Of a stretch of DNA of 64,000 bases, positions 24,501-38,400 are shown one piece after another. The notes under the pieces are model-generated. The model made no database searches. It had not been told where the DNA came from and was given only the letters and a program-made list of their open reading frames with translations. A program made the translations under genes and the position numbers. Where the stretch lies: contig OZ034969.1 of NCBI GenBank assembly GCA_964030785.1, positions 72,095,562 to 72,159,561 of the forward strand. The letters are read 5' to 3'. Source of the DNA: Siderastrea siderea (Eukaryota; Cnidaria; Anthozoa; Scleractinia; Rhizangiidae). Every line of letters begins with the position of its first letter. The stretch's first letter is position 1.

Positions 24501-25802
24501 AGCGTATTTGAATGAAACAGATGCACGGCTTTATATTAAACAGAGATCTCAGTCCAGTGTTCTTGTGAAACAAGCTAAGAAAAACTCCTTTTAAATGCTG
24601 TCATCAATTTGCTCACCGGACCTCTTTTGTGCATATGCTATATTTAGAATAAAACATGCGGTGAAGAACATTTGATTTTCTTTACTTGCCAGTCGAATGC
24701 CAGTGCGGTTAGACTTTTTTGTTCCATTTTCTTTTTCAATGTAGTCTCATGTTTTTTAATACTATGCAATATCCTTCATTCAGTAAACTCTAGAAAAGCG
24801 TTTAGGTTCTTGTCAAAACGTCTGGCTGTGCTATTGTATGGAAATCAATTTTGAACACAAAAACAATGTATTATTTTGTGGTTGATGAGGAGTCCCGGGG
24901 GTGGGGAATTGTCTCTTTCTGCGTGCCCGGGGGTGACGAATAGACCGCCAAGTAAGAAAAAAATCGCAAATCCCCGGGGGTGTGCCCAGGGGTGTGCCCG
25001 GGGGGGGGGGGTGGTAACAGGTAGAATTGAACACTGCATTAATAGAGAATTTGTGGTAACTTGGAAAAAACTGTCAGACCATACTGATTTCTTATCTGGT
25101 CAACATTGCTCCTGGACTGACAAATGATTTGATCAGAGAAAAAGATTATCCGCAGGCTTGAAAAGAAACCATTTTGATTATGAGAGAATAATCTGATTGA
25201 GAGGGAATTATAGCATTAAAAAGAAAAGAAAGTACTTAACTGCTGGAAATATATTTTCATCACCACTGCTACCAATATAGCACAAAAGAAATTTCTCACC
25301 AAGCTGTCAGTTGCTTAGCAAATCCAACTGGAAATATAAGCCTAATTCTCAGTAGTAGTTGAGTCTTAGATGAAGTTTCTTAATTTGATTTAAACGTGAT
25401 GTTGAAATATACGATAGTAAAATTCCTTGGGGGCCAAATGTAGGTAAATAAACGGTTTGAGGAGTTAAGCTATTGACTTATTGTATTCAATTTTCCACAA
25501 ACGTTTGTACAGCGGAACGTGAGTAAACTCTTATCTTTACTTTCAGCAGCTGCAAATATCTAGCGATACAAACGTTTAAATACTATTTAGCATATTACCT
25601 GGTATTCTATTTCCAAAGTTCCATTCGCATCGACGTTATCATAAAAGCAGTTCACTTTTCCAGCTTCCACTACTGTAGTAAAGCCATTAGTCATCGCAGA
25701 GGACGCATCTGGCAGCAAAAAGAGCCATTGTACAAATGCGAGGCAGACGACCTTGACTGTCGAACGCATCACACCAGAAAAGACGACCAAAACAAACTTC
25801 AA
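21544..25802 (-). CDS. TMED5: p24/TMED family cargo receptor, TMED1/TMED5-like
   Basis: p24 proteins cycle between ER and Golgi in COPII/COPI vesicles and help load cargo such as GPI-anchored and Wnt proteins. Three exons on the minus strand join in phase: 25802-25599, 22868-22587 and 21765-21544 (about 235 codons). A signal peptide (VVCLAFVQWLFLLPDASSA) precedes the GOLD domain. The domain shows VEAGKVNCFYDN, LEIEYQVVEGGGEMDISF and GVYSFCFDNSFSTLAEKVVYVDL, with the paired cysteines. A coiled coil (IESLRNTLENIKDMLEKA) follows, then one membrane helix (FWWSLIQSIALIGVGICQVLIV) and a short cytosolic tail, KNFFGTGSTNQRI. The tail keeps the FF COPII signal but lacks a terminal dilysine, and the usual LRAFEARDR-type block before the membrane segment is not recognisable. 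The symbol is tentative between TMED1 and TMED5. Intron 1 carries a Mutator-like element and a TIR-bounded C/G-rich insert. Confidence 0.9.
23338..23969 (-). mobile_element. Mutator-like element copy B carrying a Cys-rich coding fragment
   Basis: TIRs of nearly 90 bp starting TAGCCTGCGTGCAGACG match at both ends with few differences. A perfect 9-bp direct duplication AAGAACTAA flanks them (23329-23337 and 23970-23978). Long TIRs and a 9-bp duplication are the marks of Mutator/MuDR-type elements. The minus strand carries an open frame through the interior with a CVLC pair (about 23724) and an ICRSC pair some 50 residues later, followed by the basic GKLRKRRGLYANMRKIEEEL. No transposase is present. 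The element lies in TMED intron 1, in the same transcriptional sense as TMED. Confidence 0.85.
24108..25031. mobile_element. Candidate TIR element with C/G-rich ends in TMED intron 1
   Basis: TTCAATTTTACCTGTTACCA followed by a C tract at the left is mirrored by a G tract and then TGGTAACAGGTAGAATTGAA at the right. Repeated GTGCCCGGGGG-type blocks line the right side. No ORF of note and no clear target duplication. The pair of inverted ends is solid; calling it one element is an inference. Confidence 0.55.
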
Positions 25803-28800
25803 TTAATTTTACAAGTGGGTAAAAATTGACAAGCAATTAGCAGACAGTTCAGCTTTACACAGCGGTTCATGTATTGTCCAAACTAATTTCCCATTCTGCA
25901 CAATACCGCAATCTACGTGGCCGCATCCCTGCAGACGATACTATCCTTCCCAAGATTCTCTGCATACCTGTTGCGTTTCGCGGGTATCTGCGGGATGCGG
26001 GTACACGCCCGTGTTGCTCAAGAAGTCTTGTCTACTGATCTGATCTGGCATTTTGACTCAGACCTGCCAACCTCCAAAACGTGCAAATCTGGAGACCTTG
26101 CAAAAAAGCCCAGAAAAACCTGGAGATTGGGACCTCAAACCTGGAGATTTCCAAAATATGTGTATAATGAAAATAAAAATGGTAGATTTCTTGTTTCAAG
26201 GTATTCTTTACCTTATTTGTGCTACCTATTGTTTTCTTTTGCCGTTTTTTTTTTTGAAGTCAGTTTCTGTTTTGCTGTCGACGCGAGACGCCAGTTTGAG
26301 TTAACTATTCACAGCTCTAGCTTCCCCAGAGACCCAAGCACACCTATATTGACCTACGGTTTCACGGGAATGAGGTCGGAATTGTACCCAGCTTTCCCTC
26401 AAACATTAGATGTGACAAACTTGGCGATTTTTAACACGGTTTTTCAATATTGCTTCATACTACCTGAATTGTTTGGCAATTTCAAGATTTTCTGATTCAC
26501 CGTGAGATTTGGAGGCCAAATCGTGAGACCGTGAGTTGATACCCCAAACCGTGAGTCTCACGGTGAAACCGTGAGAGTTGGCAGGTCTGTTGACTTCGTT
26601 TCCGGGTTTGGCAGTTGTTTTCAAATATGCTTTGGGTGGGCGTGCAGGAAAAATTGGGCGATTGTGTGACACGCCATTTCGGCGACAATGTTGTCTTTGT
26701 TGATGTCCGTCATTATGCAAAGCGCTTGTTGATATTATTTGAACTAGATGATAAAAATAAATTAATAACTAAAGAAAAAAAAGAGAGATCGAAAATTCGA
26801 AGGAAAAGAAAAGGAAAAAAAGGAAAGAAAAAGAAAAAACAGGTGCAATGCAATCCGAGCAGCCTTGTGCAATTTTTGTACTACTACTATACGGTTAATA
26901 TCGTACTAGTGTTTGCTGACTATGAGAACTCTCAGAGATGGCCGAGCGACTGACTGAAACAAGTGCAAGCAAGCGTGTGCAAAGCGGAAAATTGACATCT
27001 GCAATTAGTCACCTGGGTAACTTTCGTGCAAACTTCTGCCATCTCAGAGGGAAGCGAAGCACTGTTCTAGTTTATACCAACGTGTAACACTGTGCCCCCT
27101 CCCCGCCCCAGCCTCCCTCAACCTTACTTCATCAACTTTCAGCCTAATCACCACTCACCAAAGTTCTTTTCTAGCGAATACCAGTGCCAGATCCAAGTTC
27201 TTCAAAAAGGGGATAAATTTTGCCAGCGGTATATGGTAGATACTTGTTTGTAAACACTTCACCTGTCATAGGATGATTTATTGACTGAATCCTGGGGGAG
27301 GGGGGAGGGGCTAAATGAAGTTATTCAGTCTGAACAATGGGGCCCCTATCAGTTGCATGTGACCTGAAAAGCCAACCAGAAGAGTGTTTATTTTTAAAAA
27401 GCCTGGAGCCAAAAACAGTCACAAGCTTCACCTCAACAAAAAAATCCCATGACACGTTGTGTGTAAATTTCCATAAGGAAACTCGTGTAAAACCTTCCAT
27501 GAGTCGGGTGACTATATTCCCGGCCAACCCCAGAGACCCGGGGGCCAGAGGGTGAGGTGAGAGAAATTTGAAACGGGGAAGAACACTTTTCTTTGTTGAT
27601 TTTCTTCCCACCAATCAACTTCCCTCACCCCACTAGATGTCCCTAGCTCTCTGAAAATGTATCCCTGCTTGCAAACAAGCTCAAGTTCACTTATGTCAAC
27701 TTGAACTTGCTTGCAAGCAGTATCTCCCCCAAGAGGTGGGGGGGGGGGGGTGGGGGCGGACTCCAGATTTCAAGTGATGGGGAGTTGCGATGGTTTTAGG
27801 GGGGGTTTGAAATTCTCGATTTCGGGATTTCTTTTGGTAAGAAAATTTTGGCAAGTATTTTTTCGGGTAGTTTTAGTAGTGACTACTACTGTAGATCTGG
27901 GAAAGTTTGTTGCAATAGTATGATAAATAGCAAAATATATGGGACCATTCAAAAAGTACTCAGTTGTTCTTTGTTATTGTCATTTAATGCCTTCTGGGTA
28001 CTTGTAAGGCTCCAAAATTCAGTACAGGATTTTTTGGGGTTTCAGTTTGGCCCCCCCCCCCCCCCCCGAACCATCGGGTATCTTGCTTGATCTTTCATGT
28101 TCCGTTATGAAAGCTCAGTCTCAGGGAAAGCTCAGGGACCTGAAGAGTACTACCAAATAAACGTGACAGAGCTGCTTATAGGACCGTTTTATTGCTTGGG
28201 GTGTTTTACCAAAACAAAAGCCCCAGCCTGTCACTTTGATAAGGGAGCAACTACCCTTATGGATGAGGGAGTCAAGTTTGAGATTAAAAAAATTATCCAA
28301 CAAGAGCCAAAACTACCCCCCCCCCCCCCCCCGTAACAAATAAACAAGGGTGTTGCAAAAGGCATTGTTAGCAAGTTTCTTTACAATCTTTTGCTTTATG
28401 TTTCTTGGTAATATTAACACCAAGAAAGAACCAGATACACAGTGCCTATAGCAGGTAAAATATTTTGAAAAGATCAATGCTAATACAACTGAACTGTAAC
28501 AGGGATGTTTATTTATTCATCCTACCATTTGTTACAAGCTTTAAGTGTAGAGTTAACCAGCCAAATACCTGTCAGAATCTCATTAGGAGTACTCTAAAAA
28601 TTGGAGGGCAAATTCCCTCCCCCTCCCCCAAATACTAAAACTGCTTATCCCCCACTTACTCTCACAAGAGATAAACCTCAAAACCCCTGTCATTTTTAAA
28701 ACAGAGTACCCCTCCTTACTGGGATTGGGGCAAGAGTCCTGCCATTGCCTCCTTGATGGGCCACTCCCCCTGTTTAAATTTTGCCCCTTCATATCTCCTG

Positions 28801-29440
28801 TGATATACCAAACAAGCAAGCCAGATAGCAAAACAAAACCCCAAGAAAAATTTCTGATGGAAATTACAGGCAATGTAAAGGAGAAAGTCACAAGTACACT
28901 TTGTACTTTAGTACCTGTAACCTGTAGCCACAAGTATACAGTATCGACATGTTCGTAATGGGAATTAGTTCTTGATTTGCCACAAAACAAACAGTGAGCT
29001 TGAGTGTTAGCAGCTGTCCACAGCTGCAAACACTCAGGATCACTGTTTATTCTTATAATAGATCAAGGGGTAATATCTGCTGCCGACATGACCATAGTGC
29101 CTCTTTGTGGCTACACATTACCAAACAAGCATGTGTGGTACTTATGACATTGTCATTTTGGCCCATGACGTCCCACAAGTGTCATACTTTGTCACCATTG
29201 TTAAGGACATGACTACTCTCTCCTCCCTTGATATCCTTGTGTTGCCTTAGGCATCAAGCCTTGCAAAGCAAATTGGAAAGCAAGGTTCCACAGCACGACA
29301 TTTAGAAGAAAAGTAAATGAAATTTCTCAAAAAAAAAAAAAAAGCAGATAAACAAGCTGCTCTAGATTTGTGATGACCAAAATTAATTGTAAAAAGATAA
29401 TTATCCATAAGAAGTCCAGGTACTTATGTTTGAGTTTGGT
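25803..29440. other. Intergenic between TMED 5' end and BRD10 3' end
   Basis: Contains a hAT-like MITE (26059-26589) and G/C homopolymers at 27738-27750, 28051-28067 and 28316-28332. BRD10 transcripts, minus strand, could use AATAAA at 29051-29046 or 28513-28508. The open frame at 25917-26495 runs through the MITE and has no family match I recognise. Confidence 0.5.
26059..26589. mobile_element. hAT-like MITE, CAGACCTGCCAAC ends
   Basis: CAGACCTGCCAAC at the left is the exact reverse complement of GTTGGCAGGTCTG at the right. TTGACT abuts both ends (26053-26058 and 26590-26595), probably the remnant of a target duplication. The right part holds several ACCGTGAG / CTCACGGT units. The CAG...CTG termini suggest hAT. 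Confidence 0.7.
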
Positions 29441-32400
29441 TTATACTGCAGCTCCATTAGAAGACTGGTTGGCTACTGAGGCATGGTCCTGTTCCACAGA
29501 TTCAAGTTCTTTCTCTTCATACGTCTGACTTACTGGGCAAGCAACTCCATTACACAGCTTAACATCTGTCTTTGTAAGTTTTGACGGCAGTGAAGTTTTC
29601 ATGTCTGGGTGAAGCCCATTTGGTGTAGAGTCATCACTCTCCTCGCATCCTACTGAGTCACTGACACTTGTCTCGTAACATGTTAAGTCCAGCAAAAGTT
29701 CAGGAGAATTTCCATTTTCTTTCTCTGTATTATCTTTATTCTCAATGCCATTACCTGCCAAATTTCCTGCTTCACATTTCTTGTCAGAGGATATTGTTTT
29801 TGAAGGTAACAAATCGCCCTTGCAGTTTTGATTATTTTGCTCCAAGTCTGTTTCCAGTGATGACACCAAAACTGTCCTTGTGTCTGTCACCTTCGTTGCA
29901 ACACAATGCGATGCCAGAGTTTGTAACATTGTATGAGAAACTTCGGTGCTACATGCATGATGTGACTCCACATAAGAGGGCTGTTCATTTGGAGCCTTGA
30001 TGTCTAAAGAAGTTGTTGTTCCCAGAGCAACTTGTTCATTAGTCACTGGTGAAGCTCTGCTTGTTGTTTTTGACTCCGTGGAACTTGTGATCAATGGTGT
30101 TGCATTACTCCCCATGGTGACAGTAGTAGCTGAGCCTTCTGTCGTTGACATTACTGTTGTCATTGTTGTTGTGACAACTGGTTTGCTTTCCATACCTACA
30201 GTAGCAGTTTTAGTTTCAGACGGTTTCACTCCTATTGGTGACATTGCCACCTGCACAACTGGCTTATTGGAAGTAACAACAGAAGTAGTCTTTGGTTTCA
30301 ATTCTAACAACCTCTGTCCAGCTGGCAGCACACTTGGTGATGTAACTACTTTATCCCCACGTGCAGTCTGTGCAATTTGATTTTTTCCCAAGATGGAAAT
30401 ACCTGTTCCAGATAACAGTGTTGCTGAACTTGTGGTTGTAGATGATGCTAAAGTGCTTGGAGGTCTAATAACGACCACCTGTTGTGAGGCAGATGGCACA
30501 GACATGACCATAGCCCCTCCTTTAACTGCTACTGGCATGACCCCTCCTGTCCCCGGGTGTTTCACTAGAATAACAGGGGAATTATGTGGCAATGCACTTG
30601 TAGTAGCAACCTGACTTGTTTGCTTAGTAGTTGACAGTACATTAGCCAAACTTGTGGGTGCAGTGGAAATGACAACCTTATGAACTGGTGAGCTTGATAG
30701 ATGAGATGCACTTGTGGTTGATTTAGCAGCAAGTGAAGAGCTGGCAGGTACTGATGCCCCCATTGGAGTTGAGAGGGATGGGGAAACTATACACACTGAA
30801 GATGCAGCACTACTGCTTCCTTGTAACGCAGTGTTCAAAGTATTTCCTTGAACCAAAAGCTGCTCTGAAACAGACGCAGCTTTCACAACTTGCAGTGGAA
30901 CTGATCCCCTAGTTGGAGTTGACAGTGATGAAGAAGAAGACGCCACATTAACTGAAGTTGAGCTGCCAGCATTTTTCAACACGGCAGTGTTCAAAGGCTG
31001 CTGTGATACAGGTACAGCTTTCAAGACTTGTAATGGGACCCCAGAGCTAGTCACAAACATAACCTTTCCCATACCTGGAATTGCAGCAGACAAATGAGCT
31101 TGGGACTGGAGATTTGGAGAGGCAATGGTGGAAGCTGTAGAACTAAGAACCTTGCAAACTATGCCAGTATGAGCTGAAGTGATGCTTTGGGTATGTGTTT
31201 TTGGTAGTGCAACTGTTGAACTGGGTGTAACCACCATAGAAGAACCTGGCTTGTTCAAGATAACTGGGAGTTTGGGTTGTATTCTCACAGAAGTTGTATT
31301 TTCCCCTGCCTGTGAGATGCTAGAAGAAGGCTGGGTCCCCAGTACAAAAACTCCACCACTTGTTACAGTTTTGATACAACTACCAGCAGCCACAGTTTTA
31401 TTCACAGAGGCAGCAGTGTTGTTGTTGGCTACCTGCAGTCCAGCTGGAACATGGCTAATTGGTTGCACATTTGCTTGCACTGTGGTTCTGGGTGAAGCCT
31501 TTTGGGGAACAGAAGTAACCATTGTTTGAGAGACTGAAAGACTTTTGACATCTGTGACAGGTGGTGACTTCCTTCTCTTCTTCTTTAGTTTCAGAGGAGC
31601 TGTCTGAATAGAGATGGAGCAAGGATTGTCACCATCGACATGCGCACTTAATGTAGGCTGTTTATTTTCTTGAACAGCATTTGCTTCTTCTGCTTTTCTC
31701 TTTTGTGGGAGCACAATTGGCACTCCTGTGCTTTCTTTGTTCTCACCAACTTCACCATCTTTGATTTTCTCATTAGGTGTTGGTGTTTTACTTTTCCTAC
31801 CCTCTTCATCTTCTAGAACAAAATCTTCATCACTTGACATGTTCTTAGCACCAGCATCTTCGATTTCATCACCAAGGCTTTCTTCACTGCCCCACTCCTC
31901 CCCTTCTTCAGCTGGAATGTCCTCTTCTGAATAATACAAAATAATATGAGCCACATGGAGTACTAATTATCTTAACTAATTATCTAAATTGTGAATTTTC
32001 AGGATTTGTAGGGTTTGTGAGGCCATCTACTGTAGATCATAAGAGGAGAACAAGGGAGGAAAACTGCATTTAAGAGTGGCCCAGCACCGAGCTGATTTTC
32101 ACCCAGAAATTCCTATCCCTCAGCTTCCTAACCACAAAAAAGGCAAGCTGTCAGAGTGGTCAAAGTTTCTTCTCATAACATTCAATTGGAAATGCATCGA
32201 AAACTTAATGCGAGAGCCGCAGAATAACTAAAGCCTACAGTGCACTTGATGATTTTCTTCAAATTCTCTTCACCTACCAAGCTTAACCCTTTAAGTGCCA
32301 ATGGTGACAAGCATCTAATTTCTCCTCACAGTATTAATACTTGATCAAACATACACTCAGGTCATGAGAATAAAGGAAATGATCACCAAACACAAAATGT

Positions 32401-35400
32401 CTTGATGTTTGTGCAAATTCTCTTAACTAGTACCATAAGAAATGTATGGAGAACACTAAGGAGAATATGCATATTGATATTGGGGCTTCAAGGGTTAAGA
32501 AGAATAAGGATATTGTAAAGGAGAAGTCAAACATAGGCACGCAATGCGCGCAGAGCTAATGACGGTTTCTTTTTTTTCACTATATGGTGAAATTTATCCT
32601 GACAACCTATGGGTTTTACACCTGCGGTAAGTCCCACCTTAACCCCTCAGCCCTGCCTTCCCCCACCCCCACCAAAAAATCTTGTGGTTATCCACTATAA
32701 TACCTGGTCATGATCGAGCAGCGTGACTACGTGACAGTCAATTATAGCATGACATCAAAATTGCGCGTGAAGTAAAGAAACCGAAGAAAGCTGTTTGTTT
32801 CACTGTTCTTCAAAGACAACATAGGCAAAAACACTCATCGTCGAAAAATACTGCATACATAATTTAGGCAAAGATCAGTGGAAAGTTAACAATTTTACTT
32901 CAGAAATAAAATGTAAGTTGCAGTTGAACCTTTTAATTTCTTACTTCTACCGGTGAATATCCATTACGTTTTCAGAGCTCATGGACGGTCAACTTTCCAT
33001 AGGGTGCCATTTTGACGCTCTGCGTGATTTGCGTGACATGTGACTCCTTTTACTCGTACTACCATGCAGCTCTTAACAACCTCTAATTTTATTGGACCTT
33101 GGTATCACGCAGCTCTATTGTTTTCAGGGCTAGGGTCCATTGTTCTGTTGTCTGTTCTATTGTTTTCTCAGCAAATCAGAGAAGACCTTGTAAGAGCTGC
33201 GTACCGCCGTTTAATTTGTTGGTTTTCAGACGTTTCAATCAACCACCTACGTTCTACGTATTGCCAAAACAACAGTCTGCCATCAAATGTACGTTTCTTA
33301 TATGAACAAAATTTTCTTCGAAATCGGTTTGAACTAGCATGTTTACATTTGTAAATTTCCCACGTCATGGTACAAAGTTATTTTAAGCTCATCTGTTTAT
33401 TTTGGGTCTCAACCTACAGCAGAATAAATTTCGTTTGCTTTGCCTTCAAAAAGTAGGAAAATGTTCAAATTCAGCTCGCTCTTACAAAACCTGCTCGCTT
33501 TCCAGTAGTGTGTGATGCTGTATAGCACTTTCGTTACTACTTGTAGTAATTTTAAAAAATAATAATAATAATTAAAAGTTTTGAGATCGAGAAAAGTGCC
33601 CTTGGGTAATTGTTTCCAGACGTTTCCAGTAGGTCTGATAGGTCTCTATTAGAATGTTTTGTCAGATTTCTGTTGCTGTTAATCTTGTGTTCGGTTCGAG
33701 ATGTTTTAAGGGTTGCATTACATTCCAAAGGTTCGAATTACAAGTAACATACAGTACCACTCAAAGGTAAGTTACCAGTCGCGTCTGAGAATCACGTCGC
33801 ACACTATGAAAATCGATTCGCGTAGCGCGAGATTCACTGAAGTGGCAATTTTGGCACAAATTAGAAACGATTATCCTGCGCGAAACCGATCAATCTCATG
33901 AAGCGGTTTTAACCGTTTAGCAACTGCACTTCGGTCCTTTGCTACCACTCTGAGACAGAAAGATTTGATGTGTTTCTGGTTTTCATTTATGCAAATATCT
34001 TTGAGCGTATGAGTTTGAGTTTGCGAGTTTTACAAATCCGTAGTGACTTATCTTACATCGCAATCGACCATGAATTTCGATTGCATTCGCGACATGTTTT
34101 GCCAAATTTCTTTGGCTTTGTCGTTTTATTAATAGAACATGAAAATCAACTGGCCGAGTTTTACAATCCCTGTACGACTCACATTCAACACATTTACCCG
34201 TTAGTTTGCCATAAACAAGTTGATTGAGGTTTACACTCGCGGCATTAGTGACACGTCGCCATAAACAGAGATAAACATGTCTTTGAGTTTTCTTTTAGCA
34301 AGCGACATAATTATCTTGCATTCTGTTCGCTTCAATAAAGTAAAACGATTGAGTTTGTAAGCAAACAAGACAAAAACCTTCAGTTCACTAAAACTGATGG
34401 GCCCAAATTGACTTCACATCACAAATTTGCATAACTTCAAAACAAATGTGTGTAATTTGAAACCTGTCACCAATGCATGATGCCACACAGGGTGCAGAGG
34501 AGTAATATTATTTTGACTGTAATGCTGTCTAAATTCATTGCACAAATTCAAAACAATAAACGTGACTTAACAAAGCGTCATGCTATCTAGTTACGCCTCT
34601 GTTGAAATTCTACCCGCAAGACGAAAACCGTATACAGCAGTTACTGTGGGCGCATCACCAGTAACTAACAGCCGTTTAACAGTAAAGAAAGAGACAAGGG
34701 ACGAAAGTAATTTCGGTCCAAATTTTTGAATCCCCAATAAATCGCCACACTTCCAACAAAAAGGCCTCGTTTTCGGCAAGTGAAATTGAAATAATACTTT
34801 CTACCAAGGCAGATTAAAAGTTTAATCAGAAAGTAGTGAATTTTTGGAGGTGAATGGCCCACTTTCGTTCGATGTGGACCGGAGGATACCGGTGATGGAA
34901 ATGCATCACCAATTACATAACAAAGCATTATGCGCAGGATCGGAAGCGATTTTGACAAGTCGGTCTTTCAAAATGTAGATTAAAAATAGGTCAGCGGTCG
35001 TTTGCTTTTCGAGGCGCCAAGTCATATAATGACCTCCCAGACGATATTAAGAAAACTAGGGACACAAAGCATTTCAAGAAGAATTTATATAACTATTTAT
35101 TAAAACTTTAGAGATTTCCCCGTTATTAGCTTTTATTATTTCGAAATTTTTAATTCTTACAATAGTATTTTATATTTTTTAGAGAAGATTAGTATTTTCT
35201 ATAATATATTTTTTGTTATTAGTTTATTATTATTTGTGTATTTATAGCGGAAGAGCCCCTTTGGGAGCTATAATAAAGTATGTATGTATGTATGTATGTC
35301 ATAACAGTACGCAAAAGCTTAGCAACGCTATCCCGGGATGCGTAACAAGATAGCATGACGCTCTGTTCAGTCATGTTCAGTTGTTTTGAATCAACAAGAT

Positions 35401-38400
35401 TGATTTGCGCGATGAATTTAGCCAGCATTCCGGTCAAATCTGACTCCTCTCCACCCTGCGGTCACATTTTGATGTTGTTCAAAAGCCTTAAATAAAATAC
35501 ATTAAATATTTAGTCAAAGCTTCATGTTCACACCGATTGAGACTGAAAATGACTCACCAGAAAATCAGTTACGTCGCGTACTGAAATTTCTAACCAATTT
35601 TTGAAGAGAGATTCGTTTTCCAATTTCAAGTTTTTACTCATCTGCCCATTATCTTGTGGTAAATAGCGTTTCCCGAAGAATGCTTTCTATCGTTGTAACG
35701 AACTACCAGCTGATCAGCCATTGTTTTGAATTTGAATTGATTTCACTTCCTCTCAGCATGCAGAAAATCCTCTTCCGTTTCCGTCACCAGTATGTTACGG
35801 TCCACATCAAACGAATCACGTGGTATTGGTTTCTTCCCTTGTCATTTTTTCTTCTCGGCACTTTTTGCCTCGTTTCGGAAAGCTTCGCTTTCTGATAACA
35901 TCACCCTTTGGGCGACCATTGTCGGCCTTTCGTCTTGTGGATAGAATTTCACCAGACCCGTAACTAGATAGCACAACGCTTTGTTCAGTCACGTTCATTG
36001 TTTCGAATAACTAGATCGATTTGCGTGATGAATTTAGCCAGCATTACATTCAAATATGTCGCCTCTGCGCCCTGTGGATGCCATCCAAAATCAAGAACTT
36101 TCGAAGGTTTACGGAGGAATTTGTTAACCCTCAGCCTATTCTCACATCACTTTCATTCACTATAAAACTTGATTCTATCGATTGAAAACATATGTACCAA
36201 AGACAGTTGACGAGCCACTTGTTGCATGTTGACAAAGCAACGTGTGTGCTTCGGATCAGCTGTTCGGATCACAAGATCGGCAAGTTTGCTCTCCTCAGTT
36301 TTCTGCAATCTCAATTTCGATAGATCATTCTCAAAGTTAAAACGAAGACACACGAGAGCAATGAAATATTATTAGTTAACTAATCCAGCAGATTTCGGTA
36401 ACAAATGCATTTCTCTGTTGATCAAGACTTGCCAGTGCAAAATACTTAAAAGCCCAGGGGTTGCACTCCCATGTAAAGTGTATGGGTATGTGCTGCTGAT
36501 GAGGTAAGGGTTTCAGTGTCCCGCTGGCACACTCCCGCCCAACATTTCACAGAATATCCCCTCTGGAAGATTGAAGACAGATACCGTAAATCGGAAAGTG
36601 CGGTTTTCTAGCTTTGAAGACATTAGCCATGATGTCACTTTCATGACGTCATTGGCTAGAAATTGATCACTCATACCTGGTTCATCCTCTGGTTCAGGTT
36701 CCTGACTCTCCTTCATGATCTTTATCTTTGCCTTGCTCTGCAACTTACTAAATGACATCTCATACTTCTCCAATTCCTCAACCAAGGCTAACAGAGTTTG
36801 ATGCAGTTCCACTTCACATCGCTTCCTAGGGGGTGGTGGTTTGGGCTTTCTACCACGTTTCTTAGGGGGAGGTGGTGGCTCATCAAATTTCTCACAAAGC
36901 TTTTTCAAGGTTTCAACATCATATGCAACAAGTTCAAAGCCCTCAGCAATTGTGTTCTTTGGCTCTGGTGGGGTTTCTTCTTCAGCAGCGGGTGGAGGTG
37001 TTGGAGGTGAAGTGGTTTCTGGCTCAGGTGATGGTGTCCTATTCCTCAGCTACATGTGAAGATAGTACTCAGTGAATATTTTGATGAATACTTTGTGAGT
37101 GGAGTTGGTAATGACAGTGAAAAAATAGTCAAGTAGGTGTTAGTCACTGCTAGCCAACTGTAACTAAAATGCAGTGTCAGTAACCTAATTTGAGATGTTT
37201 TGTCAACAATCATGTATTTGAAGTTTGGAACCGGTGATGCAAACAAAGTGAGTTGATTGTTACCAGACAAATCTTTTTGGCATTCAAACAAATTCATGGC
37301 TGTAAAATTAACAAGTTTCTGGTTGACAGGTTCCTATGTACCAATGCGGGAGGTGTGCCTAACGCACATTCAAACTTGCAAAATGTTCAAGGACAAAACA
37401 TGCTGTTTGACACCAAATTAGTAGGGCATGTTTTTTGGCGATCTGTCTACACTTCGATGAAGTTGAAGGTATGTTTTGCTTTAGACCAGACATGAGTCCT
37501 TTAAAAACATTCAACAAAACCCTGTGGTCATTGAGGCTAGACAAAGCCCACAGTGACTTAACATACTTGATTGATGTATTTTTTTTTACCTTTCTAAGTC
37601 TTGTATTTCTCCTGTGTTGAGTGGGTGTGGCAGGCCTTGCTGGAGTCACTTTGGCTTTTGCCTTAGCTGGTGATGGGGGTGGGGGTCGTGATACCTTAAA
37701 CACAAAAATGCTGTTAGCTCTACAAGAAATAGACTTATCTGTAAGGTAGATTTCTATTGCTGTGTTTTTTTTTTGTGTGTAAGCATGTTAAGCTTTGTAC
37801 ATGCATTTCTCACTTGAACAAGGACTGTTTCTTGGTATTAATTTTGAAGAAAAGTCCAAAACTTCCAGGGATTTTTTCACATTTCTTTGAACCCAATCAG
37901 CTTGAGATTATGACACAAAATTTGAAAGCAATCATATCTGGTTGAACTGCCTAACAGTTAAACAGACATTTAGTTCATCTTACTCAAGAACAAAGTTTAA
38001 TTTAACTTTATTTTTTGGGGTACCTCTGGATACCAGTCTCAGGGCTGCAAATAATTTTTCCTTCTTGAAAGGACATATGTCCGACCAAGTCTCCATTTTG
38101 GTCGGACAAACAGATACGTGGTCGGACGTTTCCTTTTTAAACTATTATTTTAAAGCCTTTTTGAAAGAATTATTTCTGAGCATTATTTACCTGTTATTTG
38201 GTTAAAAAATTTGTCCAAACATAAGGTCTGAATAAAGTTAAGTTTTCGTCAGACATGGGCCGATTTTAGTTGGACATTGTCCAGTGACCGACAGTTATTT
38301 GCAGCTCTGCAGTTTTGTGACCAAATGAGAGACCCTGGTTAAACAAAGTTACTTACTCACATTCTAAAAAGTGGTGAGAGTACAGGTGTAGTACACTGTT

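Larger units (their letters stand above)
31927..36676 (-). other. BRD10 intron 11 (4.75 kb)
   Basis: The longest BRD10 intron holds a coral-type MITE, a LINE 3' fragment and a 125-bp duplicated segment. ORFs such as 33040-33354 and 36153-36353 lack family or splice support. Phase 1 at both exon edges argues that no in-frame exon has been missed. Confidence 0.55.

Noticed and set aside
25917..26495. 192-aa plus-strand ORF near TMED
   Set aside because: It runs through the hAT-like MITE at 26059-26589 and shows no recognisable domain.
29668..31934. Several plus-strand ORFs opposite BRD10 exon 12
   Set aside because: They are antisense shadows of a long repetitive coding exon; compositions (Val/Thr-rich) mirror the Ser/Thr-rich sense strand.
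33040..33354. 104-aa plus-strand ORF in BRD10 intron 11
   Set aside because: No domain, no splice support and no homology I can recall; likely chance.
36153..36353. 66-aa minus-strand ORF in BRD10 intron 11
   Set aside because: The amino acid mix looks protein-like, but no domain is recognisable and including it would break the phase match of exons 11 and 12.
36513..36676. C-terminal extension of the BRD10 exon 11 frame to a stop at 36513
   Set aside because: A CAG|GTATGA donor at 36677/36676 joins in phase to the long last exon at 31926, giving a continuous acidic stretch; the read-through sequence looks intronic.
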